Part shown: positions 28,001 to 41,500 of the stretch, piece after piece | Layout: each line of letters begins with the position of its first letter | Position numbering within the stretch: position 1 is the stretch's first letter | From: Liopterus haemorrhoidalis | Taxonomy: Eukaryota > Arthropoda > Insecta > Coleoptera > Dytiscidae | Assembly: GCA_963971575.1 (NCBI GenBank) | Contig: OZ020619.1 | Location: 310,001 to 374,000 of the forward strand | Direction of reading: 5' to 3' | DNA: 64,000 bases | Made by a program: the position numbers and the translations under genes | The notes under the pieces: model-generated | Databases searched by the model: none | What the model was told of the DNA's origin: nothing | The model's input: the letters and a program-made list of their open reading frames with translations, nothing else

Positions 28001-31000
28001 CTATGGATACCGTAAAAACAGTTGTTGAACCAGTTCCCAAAAAAATTCCTAAAGTTGCTTCAAAAATAATTGTAGAAAAAATCCCTGAAAAGCCTCCCGG
28101 ATCTTCAAAGATAAGTTTAAAATCAAGTCCTCCAAAAACTCCTGTTGGTTCTTCAAAGGCAGATTTAAAAAACTCAGACACCTGTAGCTGCAAATCTTAC
28201 AATTCAGCAGACAGTAATGAAACTACTTCTCCCCAAAACAGTATAAAATTAACTGGACCTGATCAGGATCTTTGCAGTTGTAGATCGATATCTGATGCAG
28301 GTACACCAAGAAGATTATCTAAATCTGGTAAAAGTGGAAGTCTTTTAAGAACTGTACTGGAAAAAAGAGCTTCAAATTTATCGAAACCTGCTTCAGTTAC
28401 TAAAGCAGCAAGTGTTGTTCGTAGTACTGTGGTTGTAGACCAAGGTGCAGTACAAAATGGACAAGCAGATCAAGGTGCAACAGAAAATGTTCAACCAGAA
28501 CAAGGTGTAGCAGAAAATGGTAAAGCAGAGGAAGGAGCAGCAGAAAATGGTAAAGCAGAGGAAGGTGCAGCAGATCAAGGTGCAGCAGACCAAGGTGCGG
28601 CAGACCAAGGTGCAGCAGAAAATGGTAAACCAGATGAAGGTGCAGCAGAAACATGTGAACCAGTCGAATGTGAAGCTGACGAAAAGGCCAATCAAGAAAA
28701 AGCAGTTCAAGAGAAAACAAGTCGTAAGTTTACGTAGCAAACAATGTTTATAATAAAAAATGGACTAAAGTATGAACTCTTTTCAGAGTTTCGTAGGTAT
28801 CTAGTAAGAGGCAAAGATCAAATTTTGTTCGTTAATCTATTCGTCAAGTGCTTCAGTTTGAAGTCTCGATCAAAGTTTCTAGCCCCCTAGCCCCCCCCCC
28901 CTTAAATACGCCCCTGCTTATACAACTCTTTGACCCGCACATAGGAAAAATACTAAAATATCTAAAAAACATATCACCCTAAAAATATAAACAAATATGG
29001 GTTCATCGAAAACATTTTTTTTTTTTTTTAATTCTGAGTAGTATATCAAATGAAAGACCTTAGTACCTAGATTAACGATCAAAATTTCATTCTTGCAAAA
29101 TAAATTATTTTGACACAATTCTTGCCAAAAATGTGCAAAAGAAAATATTAATTCGTTGTAGCATGATGTCTACAAATACAAATCCCACAGAGAAAGTATT
29201 TGCAAATCAAAATATTTAGATACAATATTTCAAATACCAAAAAATAATTGAAATAGTTAATCAAACACTTTATTTGTGTTATTTGTTGCAGGAACATCCA
29301 AAGAGTCTTCCTGCATTTGTTCAACAGACTTAGCCATATCAGAACGTCCAAGCGAAATGGTCCGAGGAATACTTAACTCAGTTGGTCCATTGGCAGGTTC
29401 AGAAATAAGCTTAAAAAAGCCTGTCGATATTGCAGAACAATCAAAAGAACTTGTTCGCAGTATTATTAATGCACTAGGTCCTCTAGCAAGTGTAATCTCC
29501 ATAAAACCTGCCGAAGCACCTGACACTTCACAAGAAATCGTTCGTAATATTCTTCAAGAACTACAAGTAGATGTAGTCCCTTCCGAAGTTGCCTTACCTA
29601 CCTCAGTATGTCTTTGTCCTAAGAGAACAAGCATAACGACAGCGATGGAACAATCACTAAAACAAAGTGGATTAATGGCGACACCGAGAACAAAAGAATT
29701 GGCGGAAAGTATTATGGATAGTATCGATAGAGAATTGCCGGAAAAGATTAAAAAAATGAACTTAAAAATACCTATAACACCAATCCCAAAATCGAAACAA
29801 TCAGACAAACCATGCTCCTGTAAAAAGGACATTACTGGAACAGGTGAAGGTGTTGATAAGGTGTGTGTCTGTAGAAAACAACTAGAATCAATTCCTTGGA
29901 AAATGGGAGTATCTACAGAACCACCTAAAACTGAAAAGGTGTGTATATGTAAAGAAGACAACGCAGATCAAACCGGCAAAGTAGGTCCTCCTGGACAAAC
30001 ACATCCTTGCCCACCATCTTGCAGGAAAGAAATCTGCCCTAATTTTGATGTGAAAAAACCAAATATGAAATTAACTGGTCGAAGACGTGATTGTTTTAAT
30101 AAGAAATTAAGAAACGCCAAACCAAGGCCAGGTCCTGGTATTTGTAAGCATGCACCATGTATTTTTCCAATTTGCGACAGGCAAGCCCAACCTATGCTAT
30201 GTCAAAAATGTTTCGAACTACAACAAGAAACATTAGAAATTTGTCCAGCAGAAAATATAGAAGATGAATATTATTTAACTCCTACGTATCCAACACCATT
30301 TACTTGTGGTGTCCCTGGTCCTGATAAAAAACTACAAACCCAAACAATACAAATAAGAAACGAACAAACAGATACTTCAAATCTAATACCTTGTGATTAT
30401 TGCGAAACTGAAAGTCAGATTACAACAAAACCACCTGTATATACAGGACCAATGGATCCTTGTGCCTGTGAAGAAGTATTTGGTGACGATCTTGAAGATT
30501 GGATTAAAAGAAAAGTTGAACAGGGCGATGAACTTTGTAATTGTCAACCTGCAAAACAAAGCTCAAAAATTCGTTTCTCACTAACTGACCAAGAAAACGA
30601 TGTAGAAGAATTCCAACCGCCCCTGATGGACACACCAAGTCAAACATTAACAAATCCACCTCAAAGCCTTGATGAGGATCTTGAAAATTGGCTTGGCAAA
30701 AAAGCAGAACAAGGATTAGGTCTTTGTTCATGTCAGCCATTGAAACAAAGCTCAAAACTTCGTTCCTTAACTGACCAAATAGATGTTGAATCCGTCAGAA
30801 ATATTTCAAATCAGGCACTTCCAAAATCTGATGTCTTTGGTGACGATGAAGATTGGAAGAAAAAAAGAAAGCCTTGCGGATGTAGAACAAAGAAACAAAA
30901 TTCAAACCTTCGTTTCTCCCTAACCGAAGAAAGTCCTCAGCCAGAAGATATAGAAGCCTCATATGATCCGTCTATTAGACATTCTTCAAATCAGACTCTT

Positions 31001-33670
31001 CCCCAACCACCAGGTGGTAGCGAAAACTGGAGCAATAGAAATATCTCTTGCCCTTGCGGACCAAAAAAACAAAACTCAAGACTTCCTACCTCACTAATTG
31101 ACCAAAGAAGTACCCAAATAGATGATATAGGTTCCACATATGAACCTTCAGTTAGAGATATTTCACATCAGACACTCACGGAACCACTAGATGATGAGGT
31201 TGAAGATTTGGGGAAAAGAAAACCTTGCCAAGGCATGGCCACTTGTCCTTGTCCACCAAAAAAACAAATGTCAAAAACTAACTTCTCACAAACCGACCAA
31301 AGAAGTCGTCAAATAGATGATATAACTTCTTCATATGAACCATCAGTTGTAAAATTTTCAAAACAAATCCTTGCAAAACCTAATGGTGACGAGGACTGGT
31401 CAGAAAAACCAAAATCAAAAATTACTTTCTCACAAGCCGACCAAAGAGTTTACCAGGAAGATTATATGGATGACCCACTTGAGCCATCAATTAGGAATAT
31501 TTCACATCAAACCTTTACAACGCCTGATGGTGATGATCTTAAAGATCAAACTAAAAAAATCAGTTGCCCATGTGGACCAAAGAAACAAAACTCAAAAATG
31601 CCTTTCTCCCAAACCGACCAAAGAATTTACCAGGAAGATTATATGTATGATCCACCTGAGCCATTTGCTAGAGATGCTTCACATCAAACCATAAAACAAC
31701 TTGATTGTGATGATCTTGAAGATCGGGCTAAAAGCAAAATCAAATGCCCATGTCCACCAAAAAAACAAAACTCTAAAATGCCTTTTTCACAAACCGACCA
31801 AAGAATTTACCAGGAAGATTATATGGATGACCCATATGAACCATCAGTTAGAAATGTTTCACATCAAACCGTTACACAACCTGATGCTGATGAAAACTGG
31901 GATAGAACAAAAGCAGATTTAATCCGTTGTTTGTGTGGACCAAAGAAACAAAATCCTTTCTCACAAATGGATCAAAAAATATATGAACCTTCACTTAGGA
32001 ATATTTCAAATCAGGTCGTTCCAAATCCACCCGATGATAATGAAGATTGGGCCGGAGAAATATGTGATTTGAGCCGTTGCACATGTGGACCAAAGAAGCA
32101 AAACTCAAAAATGCCTTTCTCACAAACCGATCAAAGAATAAATGAACCTTCACTGAGGAATATTTCAAATCAGGTCGTTACAAAACCACCAGATTGTATT
32201 GAAGACTGGGGCGATGAAAAATGTGATTTAAACCGTTGCACATGTGAACCAAATACACAAAACTCGAAAATGCCTTTATCACAAACCGATCAAAGAATAT
32301 ATGAGCCTTCAGCGAGGGATATTTCAAACCAGATCCTTCCAGAACCACCCAATGATGATGATCTTGAAGACTGGGTCGCGAGGGAAGCAGATTTGATCCG
32401 TTGCACATGTGAACCAAGGAAACAAAACTCAAAAATACGTTTCTCACAAACTGATCAAATGATATATGAACCTTCACTGAGGAATATGTCGAACCAGATC
32501 GTTACAGAACCCAATGATGATCTTAAGGACTGGGGTAAATGTGATTTAAGTCGTTGTACGTGTGGACCAAAGAAACAAAACTCAAAAATGCCTTTCTCGC
32601 AAACCGATCAAAGAATATATGAGCCATCATTAAGGAATATTTCAAACCAAATCGTTCCAGAACTACCCAATGAAGACGAAATCGAAGACTGGGTCAATAG
32701 AAAAGCTGATGCAATCCGTTGTGCATGTGGACCAAAGAAACAAAACTCAAAAATGCCATTCTCACAAACCGATCAAAGAATATATGAGCCATCATTAAGA
32801 CACATTTCTAACCAAATCATTCCGGAACCCCCTGAACTTGAAGACTGGGTCGATAGAGATGATTCGATCCGTTGCAAATGCGACCCAATTAAACAAAACG
32901 CAAAACATTTTTCAGTAATCAACCAAATTGGTTCCCAAACAGAAGATCTGGATGCCCCAATTGAGCCTTCAATGAAGAATATTTCAAATCAGACATTTTC
33001 TAAACCACGAAATTATCTACGAAAGCCTAACCCAACATGTCCTACACAAAAAAATTGTCCTTGGGTGGCAAGTGACTGCCCTTTTGAAGTATCGCCCAGA
33101 CAACCTAGTAGCAAAGATGAGATATTTGGGGTTGAAGTGGAAAGTTCAAGATGTCCGTATCAAACATTAAGCCGAATGGCATCTGGTGGCAATATAAATA
33201 TAAACCAAAAGGCATTTAATAGCTTACAATATGAACCTTTAAAACCAAAATATTGTTTTAATAGGCTAGGATCCAAAAGAAAACGTAGAACGAAATTACC
33301 AAATGAAATGGTTAAAACGTGGATAGAAGAAGCTCATATTGTACCACCTAAACTTAATACTACGCAATATAACTCCGTGGAATTAGCCCAGATGGTTTCT
33401 AGATACGTTGTTCCTCCATTCGACAAAAGTATTCATTGTTCTAAAAAACGTCCTTGTCCCATTAATCCGTTTCACCGTCATTGTCCAGAGAAAAAACATA
33501 AAGTCCCTCGACCGGTTCTTGGGGAGAGTGTTAAAACAGGAGCACCATCTGGTGCGCCCTCTAATTCAAGTAGTTGGGCATCACATTCATATCAAACAGA
33601 AACGAATTATATGAGAGTTGATAGAAGAAAGTTTAAATTTTGGTCAAATCAATTTAGGCAAAATATATGA
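25061..33670 (+). CDS. Gene 2: giant CxC-repeat protein of 2153 residues, 4 exons
   Basis: Exons 25061-25436, 25509-25610, 27119-28723 and 29292-33670, all joined in phase 1; the total of 6462 nt is divisible by three. The frame has an in-frame TGA at 25052-25054, so ATG 25061 is the first possible start in this exon unless an upstream exon joins at the CAG ending at 25091. Residues 1-125 contain CQRC and CGC. Exon 3 is Ser/Lys/Pro-rich with CSCKSK and CSCKAK motifs and a QGAA/ENGK repeat. Exon 4 has a Cys-rich stretch (GPGICKHAPC, LCQKCFEL) that resembles gene 1 exon 11, then about 15 CxC repeats. No enzyme domain, signal peptide or membrane segment is visible. Likely a disordered structural protein; testis or sperm-tail use is only a guess. 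Confidence 0.8.
25655..25745 (+). repeat. Degenerate units of the MITE minisatellite
   Basis: CAAGTGATGATC, AAGTGATGACCTAAAAAAAA and GTCCTCACTCTAAAATACAA form two to three units that resemble the repeat unit of the MITE at 16143-16899. Confidence 0.5.
25911..26873. mobile_element. Non-autonomous inverted-repeat element related to the one at 19267
   Basis: The ends AGCTACTAGG(T/C)CTAGTAGC are inverted copies, and similarity continues inward for about 180 bp on each side (GTAGATGCATAC, TTGACCAATTTTCAAAA). Subterminal GATAGTAG and GTGTATGCAT-like motifs are shared with the 19267-20126 element. The middle is noncoding. Lies in intron 2 of gene 2. Confidence 0.65.
28439..28660 (+). repeat. Coding repeat DQGAA/ENGK in gene 2 exon 3
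   Basis: About a dozen short units of AADQGAADQGAAENGK type, encoded by CAAGGTGCAGCAGA-like repeats. Acidic and Ala-rich, probably disordered. Confidence 0.8.
28905..29150 (+). repeat. Repeat family B, copy 2 (5' truncated)
   Basis: CAACTCTTTGACCCGCACAT at 28923 to about 29140 matches family B copy 1, without its microsatellite. It occupies intron 3 of gene 2. Confidence 0.65.
30510..32960 (+). repeat. About 15 CxC-PKKQNSK repeats in gene 2 exon 4
   Basis: Each unit of roughly 50-65 residues has CxC(G/E/P)PKKQNSK, then FSQTDQR, then (Y)EPSxRxISxQ and a DDxEDW segment. The CxC pair is kept in nearly every unit (CNC, CSC, CGC, CPC, CLC, CTC, CAC, CKC); only the unit near 31400 lost it. Conservation of Cys, Trp and the KKQNSK basic patch while linkers vary suggests selection, for example metal binding or disulfide cross-linking. 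Confidence 0.85.
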
Positions 33671-35582
33671 AACAAAATTCGAGTTGAAGATAAAATAAGA
33701 ATATAAATGTTTTAATAACAATAATATTACCACGAATGGAAGTTATATTTTTAATGAATTTGACTGGTAGCAAAATAATTATATGGACTTTTAAGGGCAA
33801 TTTTTTTGTGGAAGATTGATATCAAGACTGTCCATTGATATCGTCGTTTTAATAACAGAAAAATAATAATCAAAATAGAAATATTTCGATTTGAATGATG
33901 TACATTGAGCTCAAAATAACATTTAAAATTCTATTTCGAAAATTGACTTATCGTTTTGTTCGTCTCATTAGTTTTAGTCAAGGTTCAAGTCAAAATATAC
34001 TTAGAATTTTAATATTGTTTTTGAAATAAAATTAAGCTCAAATAATCAACTGTCTTCTAAATTTGGTTACGTTGTTCTTTATTTAAAAAAAAGTATATAA
34101 TTTTTTTTTTTCTGTGCTCAAATATTTATTCAAAACTCAAAAATTTTGCTTTAAATTAACGTCTCCATCAATTGTTTCTTGTAAAAAAAAAGTGAATTTT
34201 TCACGTTTCAAAACTAAATTATTTTTGTAATGTTTTATTGTAATAATTATGTAATTTTTTGAGTAATTTTGTACCAATTTTTACACTAATTTCTTACCAT
34301 GGTTAATTTATTTAAAAATTTTAACTTCAAAATCTGGGATTATTTGTAATTTTTCGGGCTCTTTGAACCAAAATTTTATTCAAATTTGAAGTCCGCAATT
34401 CCATTTGGATTATTTTATTACTATAAAGAAAATAAATCACTTTTTTCTTCATGGAATTTGAGTCTACGCCCAATCTAATAAAACTCATTTCAGCAAAACT
34501 TTTTTTTTATTTATTTATTTTTAAAAATTTATTAAACTTTTCAGCCTAATCTAATATTTTCGAAATATTTAGACTTTTCTAACATTTGAAAATATATTTT
34601 AATCAATTCTTCCACTGGCTTTCTTTTGAGTTAAAATGGGCCAGATTCTGAGTTAAATATCCTATTAATTTTATTTTGGTTTCATACTAAAATTGTCTAA
34701 TCTTTGAAATTTTTTATTCAGTTTATTTTTAGTCAAATATGACTCAGATTCCTAGTCAGTTCTTTTGCTTAAACCCTTACTATTTTCCATCTGACTTGTT
34801 CATAATAAAAACACATTTTGATCAAAAAATTTAATGTTTTGAAAATTTGAGTATATTTTTGCAAGATTTGAGTTTCTTTTGAATCAAATATGATACAAAT
34901 TGTAATCATAAGTCCCCTATTAAGTTCATGATGAATGAACAAAACAAAATGATTTTTTTAAATTTTCACTCTAAACTTTTTTTAAATATTATATCTGATT
35001 TTTTAAATTATTTCTGTAACTGAAAGTAATTTTGTCTCAAAATTTTATTCCAAACTTACTGTAAATTATTACTTCATTTTTAGATATTTTAATAAAAATT
35101 TGAGATTATTTTAATATTTTTTCAATTTATTTTGAATTAAAGGTGACTCAAATTCGTATTCAGTTCTTTTGCTAAATTCAATATTAAGATTAATATAACT
35201 TTTAAATCATATTTTGGTCAAATATTTTCAGTTTCTGAACATTTTAGAATATTTTGTTATATTCCTTTGACCTATATCTTTCTTTTGAGTAAATTTTTGC
35301 TCTAATTTCCGATCACCATCTTCTAAGTCCTCTACTAAGTCAAGCTGACGCGTCGTTTACATATTAATCTTAGTCTTTAAAAAATATATTAATTTTGTAT
35401 TTCTTCAAAATTTTGTCTACCTATTTGGAGCCAATTTGGTGTGCCCCAAGGGTCATTGACCCTAGCCTAAAGCGTATGTCCAATTATAAATGTAGTTATC
35501 GTTGTAAACAAAATGTACAATTAAATGTCAAAAATTTTGAAGGTTCAAATGTGTTTTTGAATTTATTTTTTGGGGGGACAAA
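33671..35582. other. Intergenic region between genes 2 and 3
   Basis: AT-rich. AATAAA at 34025-34030 may serve gene 2. Between about 34600 and 35330 a loose motif (TTCTTTTGAGT(C/A)AAAT.TGACTCAGATTC, with GTCAGTTCTTTTGCT) recurs near 34625, 34727, 34874, 35130 and 35280, suggesting an old degenerate tandem repeat. No gene seen; the promoter of gene 3 must lie here. Confidence 0.4.
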
Positions 35583-38500
35583 ATGCTTTCTCCACAGGGC
35601 GAGGGCGATGAATTTGAATTTTATGTTAAATTTTGTAAAGGTCTTGTTATTAACCTTCCAGTCTCATCAGGTAATTTTTTTTGTACTAAAATTTATAAAG
35701 TTTTTATAATTGATGTTTTTTAGAAAGAATTATTGCTGGGTTATGGGTAAAGAAATTGAAGTATGAAATTTCACACCCATCTATTAAGTGTGAATATTTG
35801 AAAATTCTTTTGTTTCTATTGCTCAAAAAGAGTCTTTTGGGACCTTTTATTAAGGCCCCTAATCAGAATGACCTGCCCTATCCAATACCATACCATTATC
35901 AAGTAAGTTTATTTTAACTCCTAAATTTAATGAAACCTAACGGTTTCGAATATGGACCAAGGTTTGAACCCGGGACCTCTGGCACTATCACAAAGAGATA
36001 AAACTTTAAGGTTAAACACTACAAGTTTCTTATATAAAATTAACAATATGAAATAAAATTACTGACAATCTATAAATTTTGCATCGAATTTATATAATAG
36101 GATAATTTAATTGTAAAAAGAAAAGTTGCCGACAAAAAAAATAAATTAACATAACAATGCCACCTGTTTAGAATCACCGTACATTAAACAAATCATGTAG
36201 GTACCTATTCCCTAGTTATACCATTATATATCTATTCCTAAAGCGTTCCCTATAGTTAGTCCTGTAGGTACCATTATACCATAACGCATCTGTACCATGC
36301 ATTTTCTTTATTTTTAGCTGAAGACGATAGCAGAAAATTTCATTAGTTTGGAATACCAGAAGAAAATACAAATTTATAAGCAGGGTGGTTATGGCGATTG
36401 GCCGCCTTATGTCGCCACCTTCTCAGCTGATTTCAGGGAATATTGTTCTGTACAAGGCATACCTAATTTTGGCGTACATGGCTACTACGCCATTTCTAGA
36501 GAACCTTTGAACGAATGGCTTGATTTTGACAAGGCTATCGTCCCTAAAGGTACATTATTTTTAAAGTTTTTTTTTTTCACTTCAGCCATGACAGCTGACC
36601 GAACTAATGAAACACATGCAGCACATGTTTTGTGTCACTTGTCACAATTCAATTAATTACAGCTGTACAACATAATAGTTCGAAAACTATCTACAACGCT
36701 TTCGTTCGATCAAGACAAAAATTAAAGTAGTCGAACTAAAATGAAAATTATGGCAGTTGCCCATCAGAGAGTCAAGGAGGAAGACTGATGAAGTCTTCTC
36801 CCACTCACTTGAGCACTGCTGCTTCGTCTAATCGGAATTACTCGTATATGGAGTCGGACTCGTGGTCGTCACCGTGGTTGAATAGAGCGTCATAGAGGAG
36901 TTGGATAGGATCCAATGCCTGGCATCTGCATTCCATCCATTATTATACCCCTGTTTAACTTAATTCCGCTATTCAATAGTCCTGACAAACATTACCTAAT
37001 TACAAAAATGCAGTTTATGCATTACGTAATTAAATTACGTCTACTTAGACGCTGACAAATAGTTTTTTAATCAAACAACTATCACAATGTTCAGATGTCG
37101 CATTCTGGAACTATATGGCTACCTTTATGACAATATTTGAAATAAAATTGTTAAATTTCAGGGACTAATTTTCCAACTGTACGAGATCCTTGTAATATTG
37201 AACTGGCAGATACGAGGACAGTTAGTTGTTTTATTGACCCAGAAGACCTCCCGAAGAAACATATAGATGAAGGTATATATTGTTCAGATTATTGTGTTAC
37301 TTTAATCTTGCTTTGTGCTGATTGTATTTGTGATTTTTACAGGAGGCGACAATGCAAAATCGAAAATAGGTTCAATACCTTCTTGTAAGTATTTTCTTGA
37401 ATATTGTTAGGATCGCTACATGCCAATATATTCGGTATAGCAGATCTAGATTCAAGTAGAAAAATGAAAATATAAAGTGATACTTTAATGTATCGCGCGG
37501 TTACTACAAACAAAAACATGCCAAATGGCACGCAGTTTAGTTGAGTTTAAAATCACTCACTCATTATCTTTATTTCAATTAATTTTACTCTAATATTTAA
37601 TGTATACTAGACTGTTCGAAATCCACTGGCAAATAATTTGATACTCGATTAAACACCAATTTAAACATCGGAATAAAATTTACTGCATATTAGGCACGCA
37701 CACAGGGGGACTCTCGGGCTTGAGCCCTCCGCCCTACCCCCCAAGAACTCAAAACACCTGATATTCGTGTTTTGAAGGAATACACTTGTATTCTAGAGCT
37801 CAAGAGCTTTTTTTGTTTAGGTCATCACTTCTATTTTAGAAGCAAAGATCTTTGCTTTTTAACTCATCACTTGCATTTTTGAAGTGAGGTCTTTGCTTTT
37901 TAGGTCAGCACTTGCATTTTGAAAAATAAAGTGCTTTTGGTCAGCACAGTACTTGTTGCCGAGTAATTTTGCGACACCTACCCTTATAAAACAATGTTGT
38001 CTTCTAATCCCCCCCCAATTCCTGGGTGAGCGCCTGCTGTACCTTGAACACGTTTAAACGCAAGCTTATATTATTACTAATTCGAATTTATCTATAAGAT
38101 ATCCGTTTAAGATCTATCTTGGAAAAACGAATATGGGTTTTTCCTTTTTACGGATCATCTGCGGATACGGGTACGCATATCCGGCACATCACAATTTTCA
38201 TTCCATTTCCAATACAATGTATCAAGTTTTATTTTATGTTTGTTACATTTTTTTGTATTAACAAGTCAAAGCTAAAGCATCATCTGTTGACGCCATAACT
38301 AAAGAATTCGATATGCTTGTACAGGAAAAGCTATTCAAGTATACCGAAGTGTATATCTATATAAGGGGAATTTCGTCTTCCATCACAAAAATATATACAT
38401 AAATTCGAACCTTTGACAGTTGGACGTCACAGATGCAGCTACCAATATCAATCAGATCTAAAAATGTCTAATACAATTTTGTTTTGCAGCAAGAAGTAAA

Positions 38501-41500
38501 GCCAATTCAACTATTCATTCTATTTTATGTAAGTTGCTTTTAACAATAATATTTTAACGATTCACAATTTTTTGTAATTTAACTTCTTATCGACACATTT
38601 GTTATTTTTTCAGTGCATAAAAAAAAGTTTAGTCATCATAGTTTGGCAAAAACACTCAATACTGAACCTAATAAAGAAGACAGCTTCCAAAGATCCAGTA
38701 TTGACTCGAAAACAGAAAGCAATATAGTAGATAATTTACATTTAAAAAAAGAAAAATCCGTTTCTTGGAAGGATAATGATTTAATTTCCACAACGAAAAA
38801 AGGTAGCGTAGTATAACATTTAATTACTTATTAATGACGGGTTGCTAACGTGCAATGCTAACCGGCCAGAATAGTGATAAGTGCAATTTGACGGTCGACG
38901 GTGCAGTTTACAACCCAAAGGGAAACTGAATGCGCAAGTATCCCGATACTATCGATGCACTTATATGTTCCAGATAATTTTAAAGTTGCGTTAGTGCTTG
39001 GTGCACTCGTGTTCCAAGATTGATACGAGTAACGCATAACCTGGAAAACAGTTATTATAGCCATAGAATGACAACTGCAGTTTTGACAAATTGTTTTGAT
39101 GAATCTGTCATTATAAATATGTTATGTAGTACACGTGTTTGACCAATGGCTGTAATTTTTATTACATCCCGCCGTCATTGGCAACTTTTAAACAGAATAT
39201 AAATACTCACGCTAATAAACAAGGAATATAAAGCGTCCTACAGATCATGTAGGAAGAAAAAGCTTATTAATAAAGTTTATTTAGTATTTCTTCGATGTTT
39301 TTAGACACAAATTCAAAGATTTTACCAAAAGAAGATCCTCGTCCACGACTTGAAGATTACTGGAGTGCCGAGTCCAGTACTTCCAACATGTAAGTTGTTT
39401 ATTAAAGTTCAAAGATTAGTTTTGAATCTAAAAATTTCAGGTCAATTCAAAGCGAACCGGTAGAATTAGATAGAAGAGGACAAAAAAGAAAAAATGAAGA
39501 CCGTCTTCCACCCAGCTGGGGCTCAAACTTGATTGATGTTGGGCAATCAACACGTAAGTGGAAACTAAGCAATGAAAATAATAGTTTATGTACCTAGAGA
39601 GGAGAGTGATTTAATATTTCTTCTAGTGTTATCAGAAAAATCGGTGTCTGTAAATTCGATGGTTCGCAAAATGATGCATTTTGGTCCACAACCACACGAC
39701 CATGAACCATGCATCACCAAACAAATATACGAAGCCCTCAACGAAAACATTCTAAATAAAACTTCTGGGTCAAACACTACATTGTATTATGGAACCAAAG
39801 CAAAAAGAGCGAAGAAAATAGCCAGGAACCCAGCTCTTTGCCTACGTTCACCCTTTCCCAGAGTTTATAGAAGAATTTCCAACTCAAATATTCAAAAACA
39901 AAGAAGTACAGACAAACAAGCAATTACAAGGCAATATCGGGTTTGTAAAGATCCAGAAAATATATTAAGAAAACAAAAGAAACCTATAGATGAACAACGA
40001 ATGTTTCGGAAGGAAAATAGGAAGTACCAGGGTCCAGAAAACACTGTGGAAAATCAAAAACATTATATAGAACGACAGAAAATTTACCGAAAGGGAAATT
40101 GGAAGTATGTAGTTCCAGAAAAAAAGTTAGATCACAGCAAAAACTTAGAGAAGCATCCAATGTACCGAAAAAACAATTACGAATACACAGGTCCAGGAAA
40201 AGATATTAGAAAACAACGGAAAAGTTTAAGTCAACAACCCATGTTCAGAAAGGAATATCGGGTGCCCAAAGATCCAGAAGAAAGTTCCAGAAAGCAAAAA
40301 AAGCATATATATGACCAACCAATGTTTCAAGAGGGTGCTTGGAAGTACCAAGGTGCAGAAGACACCTTGAGGAAACAAAGGAACGATTTAGAAAAACCAC
40401 CAGTGTGTCAAAAGGGAAACTGGAAATACCAAGGTGCAAAAGATGTGAAAAAACAAAGAAGCAGTTTAGAAAAACAACAAATCTACCAAAAAGAAAATTG
40501 GCAACACAAAACTCCAGAATCGTTTAGACAACAGGAGCGTATAGACAAAGTACAAGTTTTTCGAAGAGATATTTCTGAGTATCAAGGTAGGGAAGACACA
40601 TTAAGGAAACAAAGAGGTGTAGAAAAACAACCAAAGGTCCGAATTGGTAGTGAGGATAAAATTCCAGAAGAAACATTTATAAGACAGGAACATATAAAAG
40701 AAGTGCCAGTTTTTCGAAGGGAAACTTTCGTGCACCAAGGTATAGAAGACACTGTAAACCAAAGGGGTGTAGAAAAACAGGTTATGCGAAAAGAAAGTTG
40801 GGAGCACAAAGATACAGAAAATAATCTGAGAGAACAAAGTGAACGAGAAGATGAACAGCAAATGTACCAAAACGATAATTTAGATTACCAAGTTCCAGAG
40901 GACACTTTAAGGGATCAAAGGACTGTAGTAAAACAAGTCCGAAAGGAAAACTGGGAGCACAGAGAACCAGAAAAGTTGCTGAGAGATCAAACAGAATATG
41001 TACATGAACAGGAAATGGACCAAATAGAAAATTGGAAGCACCAAGGTTCAGAAGACACTTTGAGAAAACAAAGAGTTGTAGTAAAACAAGACCGAACGGA
41101 AATTTGGGAGCACGAAGAATCAGAAAATACCCTGAGAGAACAAAGTGAAGGAGAAGATGAACAGTATATTTACGAAGACGATAATTTGGAGTACCAAGAT
41201 CCAGGAGACACTTTGAGGGACCAACGAGCTGTAGAAATACAGGTTCGAAAGGAAAACTTGGAGTATAAAGAACCAAAAAAGATGCTGACGGAAAATAGAG
41301 AATATGTACATGAACAGCAAATGGATAGGATGGAAAATTGGGAGTACCAAGGTCCAGAAGACACTTCGAGAAAACAAAGGATGGTAGAAAAACAGGTCCG
41401 AAAGGAAAATTGGGAGCACAAAGAACCAGAAAAGGTGCTGAGAGAACAAAGAGAAAATGTATATGGACAGCAAATGGACCAAATAGGAAATTTCGGGTAT

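Noticed and set aside
27090..28193. 367-codon minus-strand frame
   Set aside because: Antisense of gene 2 exon 3, whose plus-strand frame has matching splice sites and Cys motifs.
35940..36010. Minus-strand GGTCCCGGGTTCAAACC, like a tRNA T arm
   Set aside because: Only a box B-like stretch; no matching D arm or acceptor stem. At best a SINE trace.
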